From JAEVLT01 sp044598425 (GTDB lineage Bacteria; Bacillota; Bacilli; Bacillales; Cytobacillaceae): a DNA stretch of 64,000 bases. The notes below the pieces were generated by a model. The model had not been told where the DNA came from. It saw only the letters and a list, made by a program, of their open reading frames with translations, and made no database searches. Numbering within the stretch: the stretch's first letter is position 1; each line of letters begins with the position of its first letter. The stretch lies in assembly GCA_044598425.1 (NCBI GenBank), contig CP172536.1, positions 1,178,001 through 1,242,000 on the forward strand, read 5' to 3'. Positions 33,801-41,942 of the stretch are shown here, one piece after another. The position numbers were made by a program, and so were the translations under genes.

Positions 33801-35008
33801 TGATTTTTGTAACGATAGGAAAGAATGACCACATAGAGAAACAAAGAGGCAATCGTTATCATCGGCCCAGATTGAATCATGGTATGGTAAAGGGTTTGCA
33901 GCCACGAATCATCCTTTAAAATACTCGCGGGAATTGCGGCCATCGGATTTGTGGTAGTCAAACGCTCGGAAAATGGTTTCCATAGCAAAAAGCTAATCAA
34001 ACTGGCAAGAAATCCATGGAAAATCCTTGCTGTAAAAAAAGGCGGAAAGCGGATGTCTGTTTGTGCTAAAATACTAGCAACCTGGGCTTGAACACTAAAG
34101 CCGCTGAAGGCAAGAATGAAGCTGGTAACCATCACCTGCTGCAAAAGAGTAGCTGTATGAACCTGGCTTGTTAATTGGCTTCCAAGAGTGATTTCAAACA
34201 AGCCGGAAATGAATGGAATACTAAGAGATGATGGGAATGCTAATGAAGAAAGCAGCAGCTCCACACCTTTTCCGAGAAATGCTGTGATATGTAAATGGTA
34301 CAGCAGCTTATTCACTACAGAAAACAAAATGATAAAGCCACCGATCATCAGTAAAGTTTGAATAGAGGAGGTAACGGCATCCCCTAAGAGCCGGCCGATT
34401 GGACGATTATCTTTTATTCTTGTTTGATGCAACGTTGAAAGCGCCGAACGGAGATGGAAACGATGCTTACTGCCTCTTCGTTTTCTTGGTTCCTCTTTTC
34501 CATAAAATCTCATTAAAATGCCTACACAAATATTCCCCAAGTAATGTGATAAAGCAAGAATAAGACCAATTTGCGGATTGTGAAAAAAACCAACGGAAAC
34601 TGCGCCAAAAATAAATAAAGGATTTGAAGAATTGGTAAAGGAAACAAGTCTTTCTGCTTCGATCTGCGTTATTTGTCCTTCCTGGCGCAGTCTTGCTGTC
34701 AATTTTGCCCCAGAAGGATAACCGGATGCCATGCCCATTGCCCATACGAACCCTCCAACTCCAGGAACTTTAAAAAGCGGCCGCATCAGTGGTTCTAAAA
34801 GAACGCCAAGAAATTTTACAACTCCAAATCCAATTAACATTTCCGATACAATGAAAAAAGGAAGCAGAGAAGGAAACACAATTTCCCACCACATATTTAA
34901 ACCGCGGATGGAAGCATCAAATGCCTCTTGGGGAAAAGAAATTAGTGATGCGGCCATAACGGTAACCGAAATCGATAAAAAAATGGTCTTTAATTTTGAA
35001 CGAAACAA
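33797..35008 (-). CDS. ylbJ: Sporulation integral membrane protein YlbJ
   Basis: A 403-residue membrane protein with about eight to ten helices and nucleoside-recognition (gate) family features: WWEIVFPSLLPFFIVSEMLIGFG, GMASGYPSGAKLTARLRQEGQITQIEAERLVSFTNSSNPLFIFGAVSVGF. YlbJ is made in the mother cell under sigma-E in B. subtilis and is needed for normal spores. TTG 35008 is chosen because GGAGGGGAGG precedes it at 8 bases; a longer in-frame start 21 codons upstream has no SD. Confidence 0.9.
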   Translation of the reverse strand: MFRSKLKTIFLSISVTVMAASLISFPQEAFDASIRGLNMWWEIVFPSLLPFFIVSEMLIGFGVVKFLGVLLEPLMRPLFKVPGVGGFVWAMGMASGYPSGAKLTARLRQEGQITQIEAERLVSFTNSSNPLFIFGAVSVGFFHNPQIGLILALSHYLGNICVGILMRFYGKEEPRKRRGSKHRFHLRSALSTLHQTRIKDNRPIGRLLGDAVTSSIQTLLMIGGFIILFSVVNKLLYHLHITAFLGKGVELLLSSLAFPSSLSIPFISGLFEITLGSQLTSQVHTATLLQQVMVTSFILAFSGFSVQAQVASILAQTDIRFPPFFTARIFHGFLASLISFLLWKPFSERLTTTNPMAAIPASILKDDSWLQTLYHTMIQSGPMITIASLFLYVVILSYRYKNQ

Positions 35009-35176
35009 GCTTTGAACCTCCCCTCCAGCAAAGTCCGTTGACCTTGTCCTCATATAAAACAATATACTCATAGAATGTTAATTTAGACCATATGATTGAA
35101 CGAGATTTCTGTACGTGTGACAGCTGGATTTCAATCAAGTAAAAGCAACAGATAGGTTGTTAAAGGAGGGAAAGGT

Positions 35177-35959
35177 GTGGAGCGTCGTCCGCGGATTGGC
35201 TTGGCACTTGGTTCAGGAGGAGCACGCGGCTTTGCCCACCTCGGCGTAATCAAAGTGCTTAAAGAAGAAGAAATTCCCATTGACCTTATTGCTGGCAGCA
35301 GCATGGGAGCCCTTGTGGCATGCTTCTATGGTGTGGGGATCGAGATCGATCATCTTTATAAATTATCAGGAGCGTTTAAAAGAAAATATTATTTAGATTT
35401 TACAGTCCCGAAAATGGGATTTATAATGGGCAAAAGGGTAAAAGAATTTATTCGGGTGTTTACCCACGGCAAAAATATCGAGGACCTTTCTTTACCTGTC
35501 GGGGTCGTCGCAACCGATCTGTTAACGGGTGAAAAGGTTGTGTTTAAAAAAGGATCGATTGCCGATGCAGTAAGAGCAAGCATTTCGATCCCGGGTATTT
35601 TTGTGCCTGAAAAATATCAAGGCCGGATCCTTGTTGATGGCGGTGTTGTCGATCGGGTACCTGTATCGGTTGCCAGAGAGATGGGAGCTGATTTTGTTAT
35701 TGCTGTGGATGTCTCGAGAGTGAAGCATAATGCGGAAATTACTTCCATTTATGACGTGATCATGCAGAGTATTGACATTATGCAATCGGAAATTGTCAGC
35801 CACCGCGAAATGGCCTCCGATTTCATGATCCGCCCGAGCGTGGAAATGTACAGCTCCCGCGCTTTCACCAATATTGAAGAAATAATCGCAATCGGGGAAG
35901 CGGAAATGAGAAAGAATATGCAACATTTGAAACGCTTGATTGAGCAGTGGAAGGAGTAG
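35177..35959 (+). CDS. ylbK: Patatin-like phospholipase family protein YlbK
   Basis: A 260-residue serine hydrolase of the patatin/RssA type. The oxyanion loop GSGGARGFAHLG (13-24), nucleophile elbow GSSMG (Ser42 or nearby) and the catalytic Asp in VDGGVVDRVP are all present, so it should be active on acyl esters. The GTG start has AAAGGAGGG upstream. It sits in one unit with ylbL, whose SD lies in its last codons (7 bases apart). Divergent from ylbJ. Confidence 0.92.
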   Translation: MERRPRIGLALGSGGARGFAHLGVIKVLKEEEIPIDLIAGSSMGALVACFYGVGIEIDHLYKLSGAFKRKYYLDFTVPKMGFIMGKRVKEFIRVFTHGKNIEDLSLPVGVVATDLLTGEKVVFKKGSIADAVRASISIPGIFVPEKYQGRILVDGGVVDRVPVSVAREMGADFVIAVDVSRVKHNAEITSIYDVIMQSIDIMQSEIVSHREMASDFMIRPSVEMYSSRAFTNIEEIIAIGEAEMRKNMQHLKRLIEQWKE

Positions 35960-35965
35960 TATTTA

Positions 35966-36985
35966 ATGCGGAAAAAGATTTTTATAGGATCACTTTTTAT
36001 TGTGATTTTACTGATGATCGGCGGAATGTTTTATTCGCTGCCATACTATGTGACAAAGCCAGGGATGGCAAAAGAGCTGAAGCCAATTGTAACTGTAGAA
36101 AATGGTTACCAAGAAAAAGGTGATTTCATGCTGACAACGGTTCGAATGGGGAGAGCAAATATTTATTCTTTGGCGGAGGCGAAGCTAAGCAAATTTGAAG
36201 AGATCTATCCTGCCAATCAGATTTTAGACAAAACCGAAACAGAGGAAGAATATACAGTTAGGCAGCTTTATATGATGGCCAATTCGAAACAAAACGCCAT
36301 TGATGTTGCTTATCATAAAGCGGGGCTGCCTGTTGATTATAAATACAAAGGCGTGTACGTGTTGGATGTTTTGCCCGATATGCCTGCTTACGGGAAACTA
36401 AAGGCAGGGGACCGAATCTTTAAAGTGGATGGACATTCGGTTTCATCTTCAAAGGAATTTACCGCATACGTCGAAAAAAAACAAGTTGGGGAACAATTGA
36501 CCTTTACCTTCTTAAGAAAGAAGCAAACGAAAAATGTAACACTACCCGTTAAGCGATTTAAAGAAAACCCGGGCAAAATTGGAATTGGGATTTCTCTTGT
36601 AGATGATAAAGAGATTCTCGTTAAACCGGATGTGAAAGTGAAGACAGATGAAATCGGCGGCCCTTCTGCTGGTCTAATGTTCTCGCTTGAAATCTACAAT
36701 CAATTGACAAAAGAAGACCTCACAAAAGGTTATAAAATTGCCGGTACGGGTGAAATCGCTCCTGACGGCTCCGTAGGTCCGATCGGGGGAATTGAACAAA
36801 AGATCGTGGCAGCTGACAAAGCGGGAGCTGAAATCTTTATTGCGCCAAATGAGCATGGCGTAAAGAAATCGAATTACAATGACGCTGTCAAGACAGCGAA
36901 GGAAATTGGCACGAAAATGAAAATTGTTCCCGTTGATTCTTTTGATGATGCCGTAAACTATTTAGAAAAATTGCCTGCAAAATAA
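35966..36985 (+). CDS. ddcP: Membrane-anchored PDZ-Lon protease YlbL (DdcP)
   Basis: A 339-residue protein with an N-terminal membrane anchor (about 5-24), a PDZ domain (about 125-195, GVYVLDVLPDMPAYGKLKAGDRIFKVDG) and a Lon-type S16 protease domain with Ser234 (GGPSAG) and Lys279 (GGIEQKIVAADKAG). In B. subtilis the same residues are the catalytic dyad of YlbL/DdcP, which removes the SOS division inhibitor YneA after DNA repair. That function is inferred by orthology. It shares the ylbK transcript and ends at a terminator. Confidence 0.93.
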   Translation: MRKKIFIGSLFIVILLMIGGMFYSLPYYVTKPGMAKELKPIVTVENGYQEKGDFMLTTVRMGRANIYSLAEAKLSKFEEIYPANQILDKTETEEEYTVRQLYMMANSKQNAIDVAYHKAGLPVDYKYKGVYVLDVLPDMPAYGKLKAGDRIFKVDGHSVSSSKEFTAYVEKKQVGEQLTFTFLRKKQTKNVTLPVKRFKENPGKIGIGISLVDDKEILVKPDVKVKTDEIGGPSAGLMFSLEIYNQLTKEDLTKGYKIAGTGEIAPDGSVGPIGGIEQKIVAADKAGAEIFIAPNEHGVKKSNYNDAVKTAKEIGTKMKIVPVDSFDDAVNYLEKLPAK

Positions 36986-37018
36986 GAAGATGGCGGATCT
37001 GCCATCTTCTTATTTTGC
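36981..37018. terminator. Bidirectional terminator between ddcP and tmcAL
   Basis: Perfect 14-bp stem AATAAGAAGATGGC (36981-36994) / GCCATCTTCTTATT (37001-37014), overlapping both stops. Confidence 0.95.
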
Positions 37019-38215
37019 ATATATAGGCGGCTGCGTAAATTCCTCCTGGAAAAGCGATTGTTTGCTTTTTGCAGAAAGAATGCTTAAGTAGATCCGGGCA
37101 GCCCGAATGTCAAGCTGGATATCCTCTTGCTGATAACTCGAAAGCTTCGAGATAACCGGCAGGCCAAAATGATTCTTATGTTGATTTAAATAGGCTTTGC
37201 CCTTTTCACTCATGCCTAATAATCTCAAATAGGAAGCTTTTTCATCAGATTTTTGCATATCGACTTTGCTGGCATTGGTTAAAATATGGGTGCTGATCCG
37301 TTGCAGCCTTGTCCACGTATAGCGTTTTGTTTTAACTTTTTCCATGAATTCGTGAAAACTGCCAGCATGAAGTGCCGTTCGGAGCAGGCGATTTTCAATG
37401 CCTTCTTCTACTTCATAAATCTTCCGAAGTTCCTCTGGTCTTGCTTGCAAGAGGCGAAACTGCAACAGCGGCCAATAATTTTCCCATTGATGAAATTGGC
37501 CGTAATGATGAAAATAGTCTTTTAAAAGGTCATTTGTATTGGATGGGATGAACGAATCAATTTTGCTATTCTTTGAAAACATCGCTTTGCGGATACTGGT
37601 CGCACTTGCGATTGTTTCTGATGCAAAATGCTCATCATGGTAATCTGCACTTTTCCGGGCAACTGTTAAAGGCTTTAGATTGCTTTTTTGTTTGCGGATC
37701 GCTCTTATGTACTCATATCCAAGGATATTGTTCGGAGTTGACAAATTTACGTAATCAGCTGTCGGATCCAATGTTTCATAGGCCAAAGACAGCGCTTTAG
37801 GATAGCTGATGCCTGCTTTCATTTTTTGCTGAATTTGTTCGTCAAGCTGTTTTTGTCTGTTATCGATCGTGTCGGCTGTTTTTAGAAACGCCTTAATGTC
37901 CCCGCTCTCACTTCCAAAACAAACGAACTCACATCCAGCTGCATCTAAAAGAGAAATGGCTCCATTGGCAAAGGTTTCAGCTTTTTGCGTTGCAAACAGA
38001 TAAGGGAGTTCAAATACAAGATCGACACCGCCCTTTAACGCCATTTTGGTCCGATACCATTTCGAAACAACTGCTGGCTCTCCTCTTTGAAGAAAATTCC
38101 CACTCATGACAGCGATAACGAGGTCAGCACCCGATATCTCCCTCGCTTTTTGAACATGATAGGCATGCCCGTTATGAAATGGATTATATTCGACAATAAC
38201 CCCTACAGCCTTCAT
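37010..38215 (-). CDS. tmcAL: tRNA(Met) cytidine acetate ligase TmcAL (YlbM)
   Basis: Forms N4-acetylcytidine at the wobble base of elongator tRNA-Met using acetate and ATP. The 401-residue protein starts MKAVGVIVEYNPFHNGH, the nucleotidyltransferase HxGH motif, followed by SGNFLQRGEPA and FELPYLFATQKAETFANGAI. ATG 38215 is chosen: AAAGGAGCGG precedes it, while the longer frame with eleven more codons has no SD. Alone on the minus strand, convergent with ddcP. Confidence 0.93.
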   Translation of the reverse strand: MKAVGVIVEYNPFHNGHAYHVQKAREISGADLVIAVMSGNFLQRGEPAVVSKWYRTKMALKGGVDLVFELPYLFATQKAETFANGAISLLDAAGCEFVCFGSESGDIKAFLKTADTIDNRQKQLDEQIQQKMKAGISYPKALSLAYETLDPTADYVNLSTPNNILGYEYIRAIRKQKSNLKPLTVARKSADYHDEHFASETIASATSIRKAMFSKNSKIDSFIPSNTNDLLKDYFHHYGQFHQWENYWPLLQFRLLQARPEELRKIYEVEEGIENRLLRTALHAGSFHEFMEKVKTKRYTWTRLQRISTHILTNASKVDMQKSDEKASYLRLLGMSEKGKAYLNQHKNHFGLPVISKLSSYQQEDIQLDIRAARIYLSILSAKSKQSLFQEEFTQPPIYAK

Positions 38216-38299
38216 TGCATCCGCTCCTTTTTTAGGGTTTTCGTTCATTATAGCAACATTTTCGAATGATGTTGAATGTTACAGCAAAGAGAGAGGTAA

Positions 38300-38335
38300 A
38301 AGCAAAGAGACAATCAATTTGTTGATTGTCTCCGT
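38300..38335 (-). terminator. Terminator after the coat-like gene (minus strand)
   Basis: GAGACAATCAA / TTGATTGTCTC (38307-38317 and 38322-38332), then TTTGCTTTT read on the minus strand. Confidence 0.85.
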
Positions 38336-38350
38336 TAAGCCTTTTAATGA

Positions 38351-38563
38351 TTAATAGGGATACCCATACAAGCCGTGGTGGTGAGAATAGGGATATCCGT
38401 GATGCCAGCCATGGTGGCCTCCGTAATAACCACCGTGGTAAGGGTAGTGGTGATAGGGCATCCCCATTCCTCCTCCCCAATATCCATATGGAGATTGGAA
38501 ACCTCCATAGCCTGCTCCGGAATAGCCAGGAAATCCCATGCCTGGCATAAATGAATTGGGCAT
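38351..38563 (-). CDS. Gly/His/Tyr-rich spore coat-like protein
   Basis: A 70-residue low-complexity protein: MPNSFMPGMGFPGYSGAGYG, then GYWGGGMGMPYHH and repeats of YYGGHHGWHHGYPYSHHH. Tyrosine and glycine rich proteins of this kind are crosslinked spore coat or crust proteins in bacilli; His-rich runs may also bind metal. ATG 38563 follows AAGAAGGTG on the minus strand. A sigma-K-like -10 is found 38 bases upstream. The other open frames across this stretch are low-complexity shadows. The family name is unknown to me. Confidence 0.65.
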   Translation of the reverse strand: MPNSFMPGMGFPGYSGAGYGGFQSPYGYWGGGMGMPYHHYPYHGGYYGGHHGWHHGYPYSHHHGLYGYPY

Positions 38564-38600
38564 ATGAACACCTTCTTTATCTGTTTTTTGGATTTCTCTA

Positions 38601-38624
38601 TACAATATGTATATTGAAGAAAAT
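38601..38624 (-). promoter_or_regulatory. Sigma-K-like -10 ahead of the coat-like gene
   Basis: On the minus strand CATATTGTA (38609 to 38601) fits CATANNNTA. The upstream AC element is not clear at the required distance, so the call is tentative. Confidence 0.35.
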
Positions 38625-38775
38625 AGAGCTTATCTGATTGAGAAATAGGCGGATGGCTGATTTATTTTGCTTAAGAGTGAAAAAGTAGAATTTTTATGGA
38701 TATGCTAGAAAGAAGCAACGAATGAGCATAACGAAAAATTTTCCGATACGTTCATATGGTGTAAAGAAAAACACA

Positions 38776-38804
38776 TTGACAAAAATATTATCGAAGGCTA
38801 TAAT
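38776..38804 (+). promoter_or_regulatory. Consensus sigma-A promoter of ylbN-rpmF
   Basis: TTGACA (38776-38781), 17-bp spacer, TATAAT (38799-38804): a perfect sigma-A match, as expected for a ribosomal-protein unit. Confidence 0.92.
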
Positions 38805-38832
38805 TACCTTTGTTGCCTTGAGGTGATTTAAA

Positions 38833-39363
38833 TTGAAGTGGACATTAAGCCAATTGCAAAAGTATCGAAATAAGGATTTTCTAATTGATGAAACCGTTCG
38901 GGTTGACGAGATTGAAGAAAGTGATCCATCAATCCGTGATGTTTCGCCAATTCATGTAACAGGACGGGCTGATATTGGTTCAACGAAAGTGACGTTTCAT
39001 TTGAAAATCGAAGGTCATTTGATTCTTCCTTGTTCTCGAACATTAGTGGATGTAAACTATCCGATTCATGTCGAAACGACAGAAACGTTTTTGCTGCAGG
39101 TTTCCGAGTATGAAATGGAAGAGGAAGAAGCGCATCAGATTAAAGGTGATTCGATCGACTTAATGCCAGTCATCAGAGAAATTCTTTTACTTGAGGTTCC
39201 GCTGCAAGTTTTTAGCGATGATGTTCATCCTGAAGGAGCTGCACCGCAGTCTGGAAAGGATTGGGAAGTCATTCGTGAAGAAGAGCAATCAAAAAAGATT
39301 GATCCAAGGCTTGCGGGGCTTGCAAAATTTTTTAATGACAATGAAACTTCTTCCGATTCATAA
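38833..39363 (+). CDS. ylbN: YceD/DUF177 family protein YlbN
   Basis: A 176-residue acidic protein of the YceD family, which is encoded before rpmF in most bacteria and is linked to 23S rRNA accumulation. Seen are VTGRADIGSTKVTFHLKIEGHLILPCSRTLVDVNYPI and the acidic stretch EYEMEEEEAHQIKGDSIDLMPVIREILLLEVP. TTG start, with GAGGTGATTT upstream. It is cotranscribed with rpmF from the strong promoter at 38776. Confidence 0.9.
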   Translation: MKWTLSQLQKYRNKDFLIDETVRVDEIEESDPSIRDVSPIHVTGRADIGSTKVTFHLKIEGHLILPCSRTLVDVNYPIHVETTETFLLQVSEYEMEEEEAHQIKGDSIDLMPVIREILLLEVPLQVFSDDVHPEGAAPQSGKDWEVIREEEQSKKIDPRLAGLAKFFNDNETSSDS

Positions 39364-39386
39364 ATCGGTTTTAAAAAGAAGCAAAG

Positions 39387-39413
39387 TGAAGTCAACAGCA
39401 ACGCTGGACTTCA
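39387..39413 (+). other. Hairpin between ylbN and rpmF
   Basis: TGAAGTC (39387-39393) / GACTTCA (39407-39413) with inner CAGC/GCTG. No T run follows, so it is not a terminator. It is placed just before the rpmF SD and could be a processing or autoregulatory site. Confidence 0.4.
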
Positions 39414-39446
39414 TTCCTTTCTTAATACTTTAAGGAGGTGGGAAGA

Positions 39447-39620
39447 ATGGCTGTACCTTTTAGAAGAACTTCTAAAACTGCGAAAAGAAAGCGTCGTACT
39501 CATTTTAAATTAAATGTTCCTGGTATGGTAGCATGCCCAAACTGCGGTGAAATGAAACTCACTCACCGTGTATGTAAAGCTTGTGGAACATACAAAGGTA
39601 AAGAAGTTGTTAACGACTAA
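39447..39620 (+). CDS. rpmF: 50S ribosomal protein L32
   Basis: A 57-residue protein: AVPFRRTSKTAKRKRRTHFKL, then a zinc ribbon CPNC (about 30-33) and CKAC (about 43-46). All four cysteines are intact, so this is the zinc-binding form. ATG 39447 has AAGGAGGTG upstream; three codons of in-frame extension are not used. A strong terminator follows. Confidence 0.97.
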   Translation: MAVPFRRTSKTAKRKRRTHFKLNVPGMVACPNCGEMKLTHRVCKACGTYKGKEVVND

Positions 39621-39634
39621 TCTCGTTCGTTTCT

Positions 39635-39674
39635 AAAGCACAAGGAGTGTTTATGCTCCTTGTGCTTTTGTCGT
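39635..39674 (+). terminator. rpmF terminator
   Basis: Perfect 13-bp stem AAAGCACAAGGAG (39635-39647) / CTCCTTGTGCTTT (39656-39668), TTTTG. Confidence 0.94.
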
Positions 39675-39735
39675 TATCAGGCGAAAATGGTAATAGGGTC
39701 TTATTTGGCTGAAAAAGAACAGAGGTGAGCAGGGA

Positions 39736-40506
39736 ATGGGCAGTTTTACGATTGAAAAAAAGGATAAGGGGTATTTGCTGTTTACAATTACCAGAAATGA
39801 AAAAAGGAATGCCATTAATTATGAAGTAATGGAAGGGCTATTAGAAGCAATTGACCAAACAAAGGATTCAAGGATAAAAGCGCTCGTGATTACTGGAAGC
39901 GGCGATCAGGCATTTTGTTCAGGCGGCGACTTATCCGTTTTCCATCTTTTGAAAACGAAAGAGGAAGCGCATTCAATGTTGGCGAAAATGGCCGCAATTC
40001 TAGTTAAAATTGCTACATTGCCAATTCCGACAGTCGCATTGATCAACGGTGCAGCCATTGGCGGTGGGATGGAGCTTGCCAGCGCGTGCGATTTTCGTCT
40101 TGCGCAAAAAAAGATAAAGGCTGGCTTTGTTCAAGGAAATCAAGCGATTACAACTGGCTGGGGAGGCGGTTCACTGCTTTCGGAAAAACTTCCTGCTGCT
40201 AGTGCGATGCAGCTGTTAATGAACGCGAGTCTTCTGTCGGCGATGCAACTTAAACGCTTGGGATTTATTGATGAGTTGTATGAAAGCATGTCGCTTGATG
40301 CGTGTGAACAATTTTTAGAAAAAATGCTCTCGATTGAAAAAAGCGTGTTAAACGCTTATAAAGAAATCTGGCTTCGCAAATGGGAAAACAATCAGCTCTT
40401 TAAAAGAATAGAAGAAGAAGTTCAAAGATGTTCCATTCTTTGGGAAAGTGAAGCCCATCATTTATATGTGAAAAAATTTATCGATAAAAATTTGAATAAA
40501 CTTTAA
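39736..40506 (+). CDS. Enoyl-CoA hydratase/isomerase family protein
   Basis: A 256-residue crotonase-fold protein. Oxyanion-hole segments are SGDQAFCSGGDLSVF and LINGAAIGGGMELASACDFRLA. The usual first catalytic Glu lies in the loop after GGGMELA, where this protein has ITTGWGGGSLL instead of the common P-E-x-x-L-G-x-x-P-x-x-G-G pattern; the typical hydratase Glu pair is therefore not evident, and an isomerase, decarboxylase or 3-hydroxyisobutyryl-CoA-type activity is possible. The gene lies between rpmF and the rsfA-type gene, where B. subtilis has none. AGAGGTGAG precedes the ATG. Confidence 0.8.
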   Translation: MGSFTIEKKDKGYLLFTITRNEKRNAINYEVMEGLLEAIDQTKDSRIKALVITGSGDQAFCSGGDLSVFHLLKTKEEAHSMLAKMAAILVKIATLPIPTVALINGAAIGGGMELASACDFRLAQKKIKAGFVQGNQAITTGWGGGSLLSEKLPAASAMQLLMNASLLSAMQLKRLGFIDELYESMSLDACEQFLEKMLSIEKSVLNAYKEIWLRKWENNQLFKRIEEEVQRCSILWESEAHHLYVKKFIDKNLNKL

Positions 40507-40582
40507 AACAGCAGGGAGTTATCAGTCTATCTTTTCTAGTAGATGCATATGTATGAATAAAAACACTAGGAGGGATTTTCTG

Positions 40583-41185
40583 ATGTCACCAACTCGCCAA
40601 GATGCATGGTCACAGGATGAAGATTTATTGCTAGCAGAAGTGGTGCTTCGACATATTCGAGAGGGTGGAACACAGCTTCAAGCTTTTGAGGAAGTTGGCC
40701 GGCATCTTTCTCGCACTGCCGCTGCCTGCGGCTTTCGCTGGAACTCGTATGTCCGAAAGCAATACAATTCAGGAATCGAGCTTGCTAAAAAGCAGCGAAA
40801 AGAATTAAAAAAGCAATCGGTGAACTCGCCGGAAGCTGTTCAGCGGCCGTTATCTGTCTCGGCTTCTGATATTCCAAAACAGGATCGCGCTGATGAGAGT
40901 GGACAACTTACGTTCGATGCGATCATCCATTTTTTGCAGGATCTTTATCAAAGAGCGGAGGCTTCAACTGCCGTCCTGTCTGATAAGGAACAATCTCAGG
41001 AAAAAATAAAAGAGTTGGAGAAAAAAATATACGATCTCGCTGTGGAGAATGAAAGACTTGAAAATGAATTGAAAACACTGGAATCTGATTATCGTTCATT
41101 AATTGAAATTATGGAACGAGCAAGAAAAATGGTCGTCCTTCAAGAAGACCGGCAGCAAAAAGGAAAACTGGAAACAGTTGAATAA
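40583..41185 (+). CDS. ylbO: RsfA-family prespore-specific transcription regulator YlbO
   Basis: A 200-residue protein with an N-terminal Myb/SANT-like DNA-binding domain (AWSQDEDLLLAEVVLRHIREGGTQLQAFEEVGRHLSRTAAACGFRWNSYVRKQY), a variable linker and a C-terminal coiled coil (KIKELEKKIYDLAVENERLENELKTLESDYRSLIEIMERAR). RsfA adjusts sigma-F dependent genes in the forespore. ATG 40583 is preferred, since AGGAGGGA lies nine bases upstream; the in-frame ATG ten codons earlier has no SD. Confidence 0.88.
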   Translation: MSPTRQDAWSQDEDLLLAEVVLRHIREGGTQLQAFEEVGRHLSRTAAACGFRWNSYVRKQYNSGIELAKKQRKELKKQSVNSPEAVQRPLSVSASDIPKQDRADESGQLTFDAIIHFLQDLYQRAEASTAVLSDKEQSQEKIKELEKKIYDLAVENERLENELKTLESDYRSLIEIMERARKMVVLQEDRQQKGKLETVE

Positions 41186-41187
41186 AG

Positions 41188-41218
41188 AAAAAGCGGACTG
41201 AAAGGGTCCGCTTTTTCC
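41188..41218. terminator. Bidirectional terminator between ylbO and ylbP
   Basis: Perfect 11-bp stem AAAAAGCGGAC (41188-41198) / GTCCGCTTTTT (41206-41216). Confidence 0.93.
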
Positions 41219-41231
41219 GTGAAAACGCATT

Positions 41232-41705
41232 CTATTTTGAATATTCTTGTGGGGTAACACCTTCTGGATACCAGACGAGCGGGTTTTCCCCAAGATCGCG
41301 TTCCATTTCGTAATCAACACTAGAAAAGCCCATTTTTTTCCAAAATCCATTTGACTTAACACGTGGGTTTGTTTTAATGGGTAATCCAAAACTCTTGGCG
41401 AATTCAACCAATTCCCTGCCATACCCTTTTCCTTGATAGTCTGGTAAAACTTCAAGCTTCCAAAGCTCCAAGTAATCCTGTGGAGGGAAGAAATAGCGGT
41501 CAAATTTGGCTTCGATCTGATATAAACTCATGCGGGCGATTAATTTATCGCCAAAGTAAATTCCATAAAAAGGTGAATCACTATCATCTTCAACAATATT
41601 TGCTTCTAAGTCTTCGAGCATGGAGAGCTCTTGAATCCCATACTCTTTAAATTGTTTAAACTCTTCAAGCGTCTTAAAATTTACTTTCAGCTTAACGACT
41701 GTCAT
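41232..41705 (-). CDS. ylbP: GNAT family acetyltransferase YlbP
   Basis: A 157-residue N-acetyltransferase-fold protein. The acetyl-CoA binding motif is LEVLPDYQGKGYGRELVEFAKSFG (Q/RxxGxG/A), with the preceding strands FYGIYFGDKLIARMSLYQIE. The substrate is unknown. It matches YlbP in size and place. The ATG follows a GGGGGGA SD on the minus strand. Convergent with ylbO. Confidence 0.9.
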   Translation of the reverse strand: MTVVKLKVNFKTLEEFKQFKEYGIQELSMLEDLEANIVEDDSDSPFYGIYFGDKLIARMSLYQIEAKFDRYFFPPQDYLELWKLEVLPDYQGKGYGRELVEFAKSFGLPIKTNPRVKSNGFWKKMGFSSVDYEMERDLGENPLVWYPEGVTPQEYSK

Positions 41706-41942
41706 GTAAATCCCCCCAAAAAAGTTCGTATTACTTTCATTCGTATAGATTGTTTAGTAATTGAATAAACATAAAACCAGAAAAATTTCACTCTATTGTA
41801 ATGTAGAAATGAATATATTTTCATTATATAACAAAAAAACAAAAAATTCTGGTTTAAAGTTTGGAATTCATTTTTTATTTAGCGCAAAATTAAGGGATCC
41901 AGAAGAAAATTACAATTGAAGAAGAGGGGAAGGCGAAGTAAA

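Noticed and set aside
38326..38571. Alternative open frames on both strands across the Gly/His/Tyr-rich gene
   Set aside because: Low-complexity GGN/CAY codons leave several frames open. Only the minus-strand frame starting at 38563 has an SD at correct spacing and a coat-like composition.
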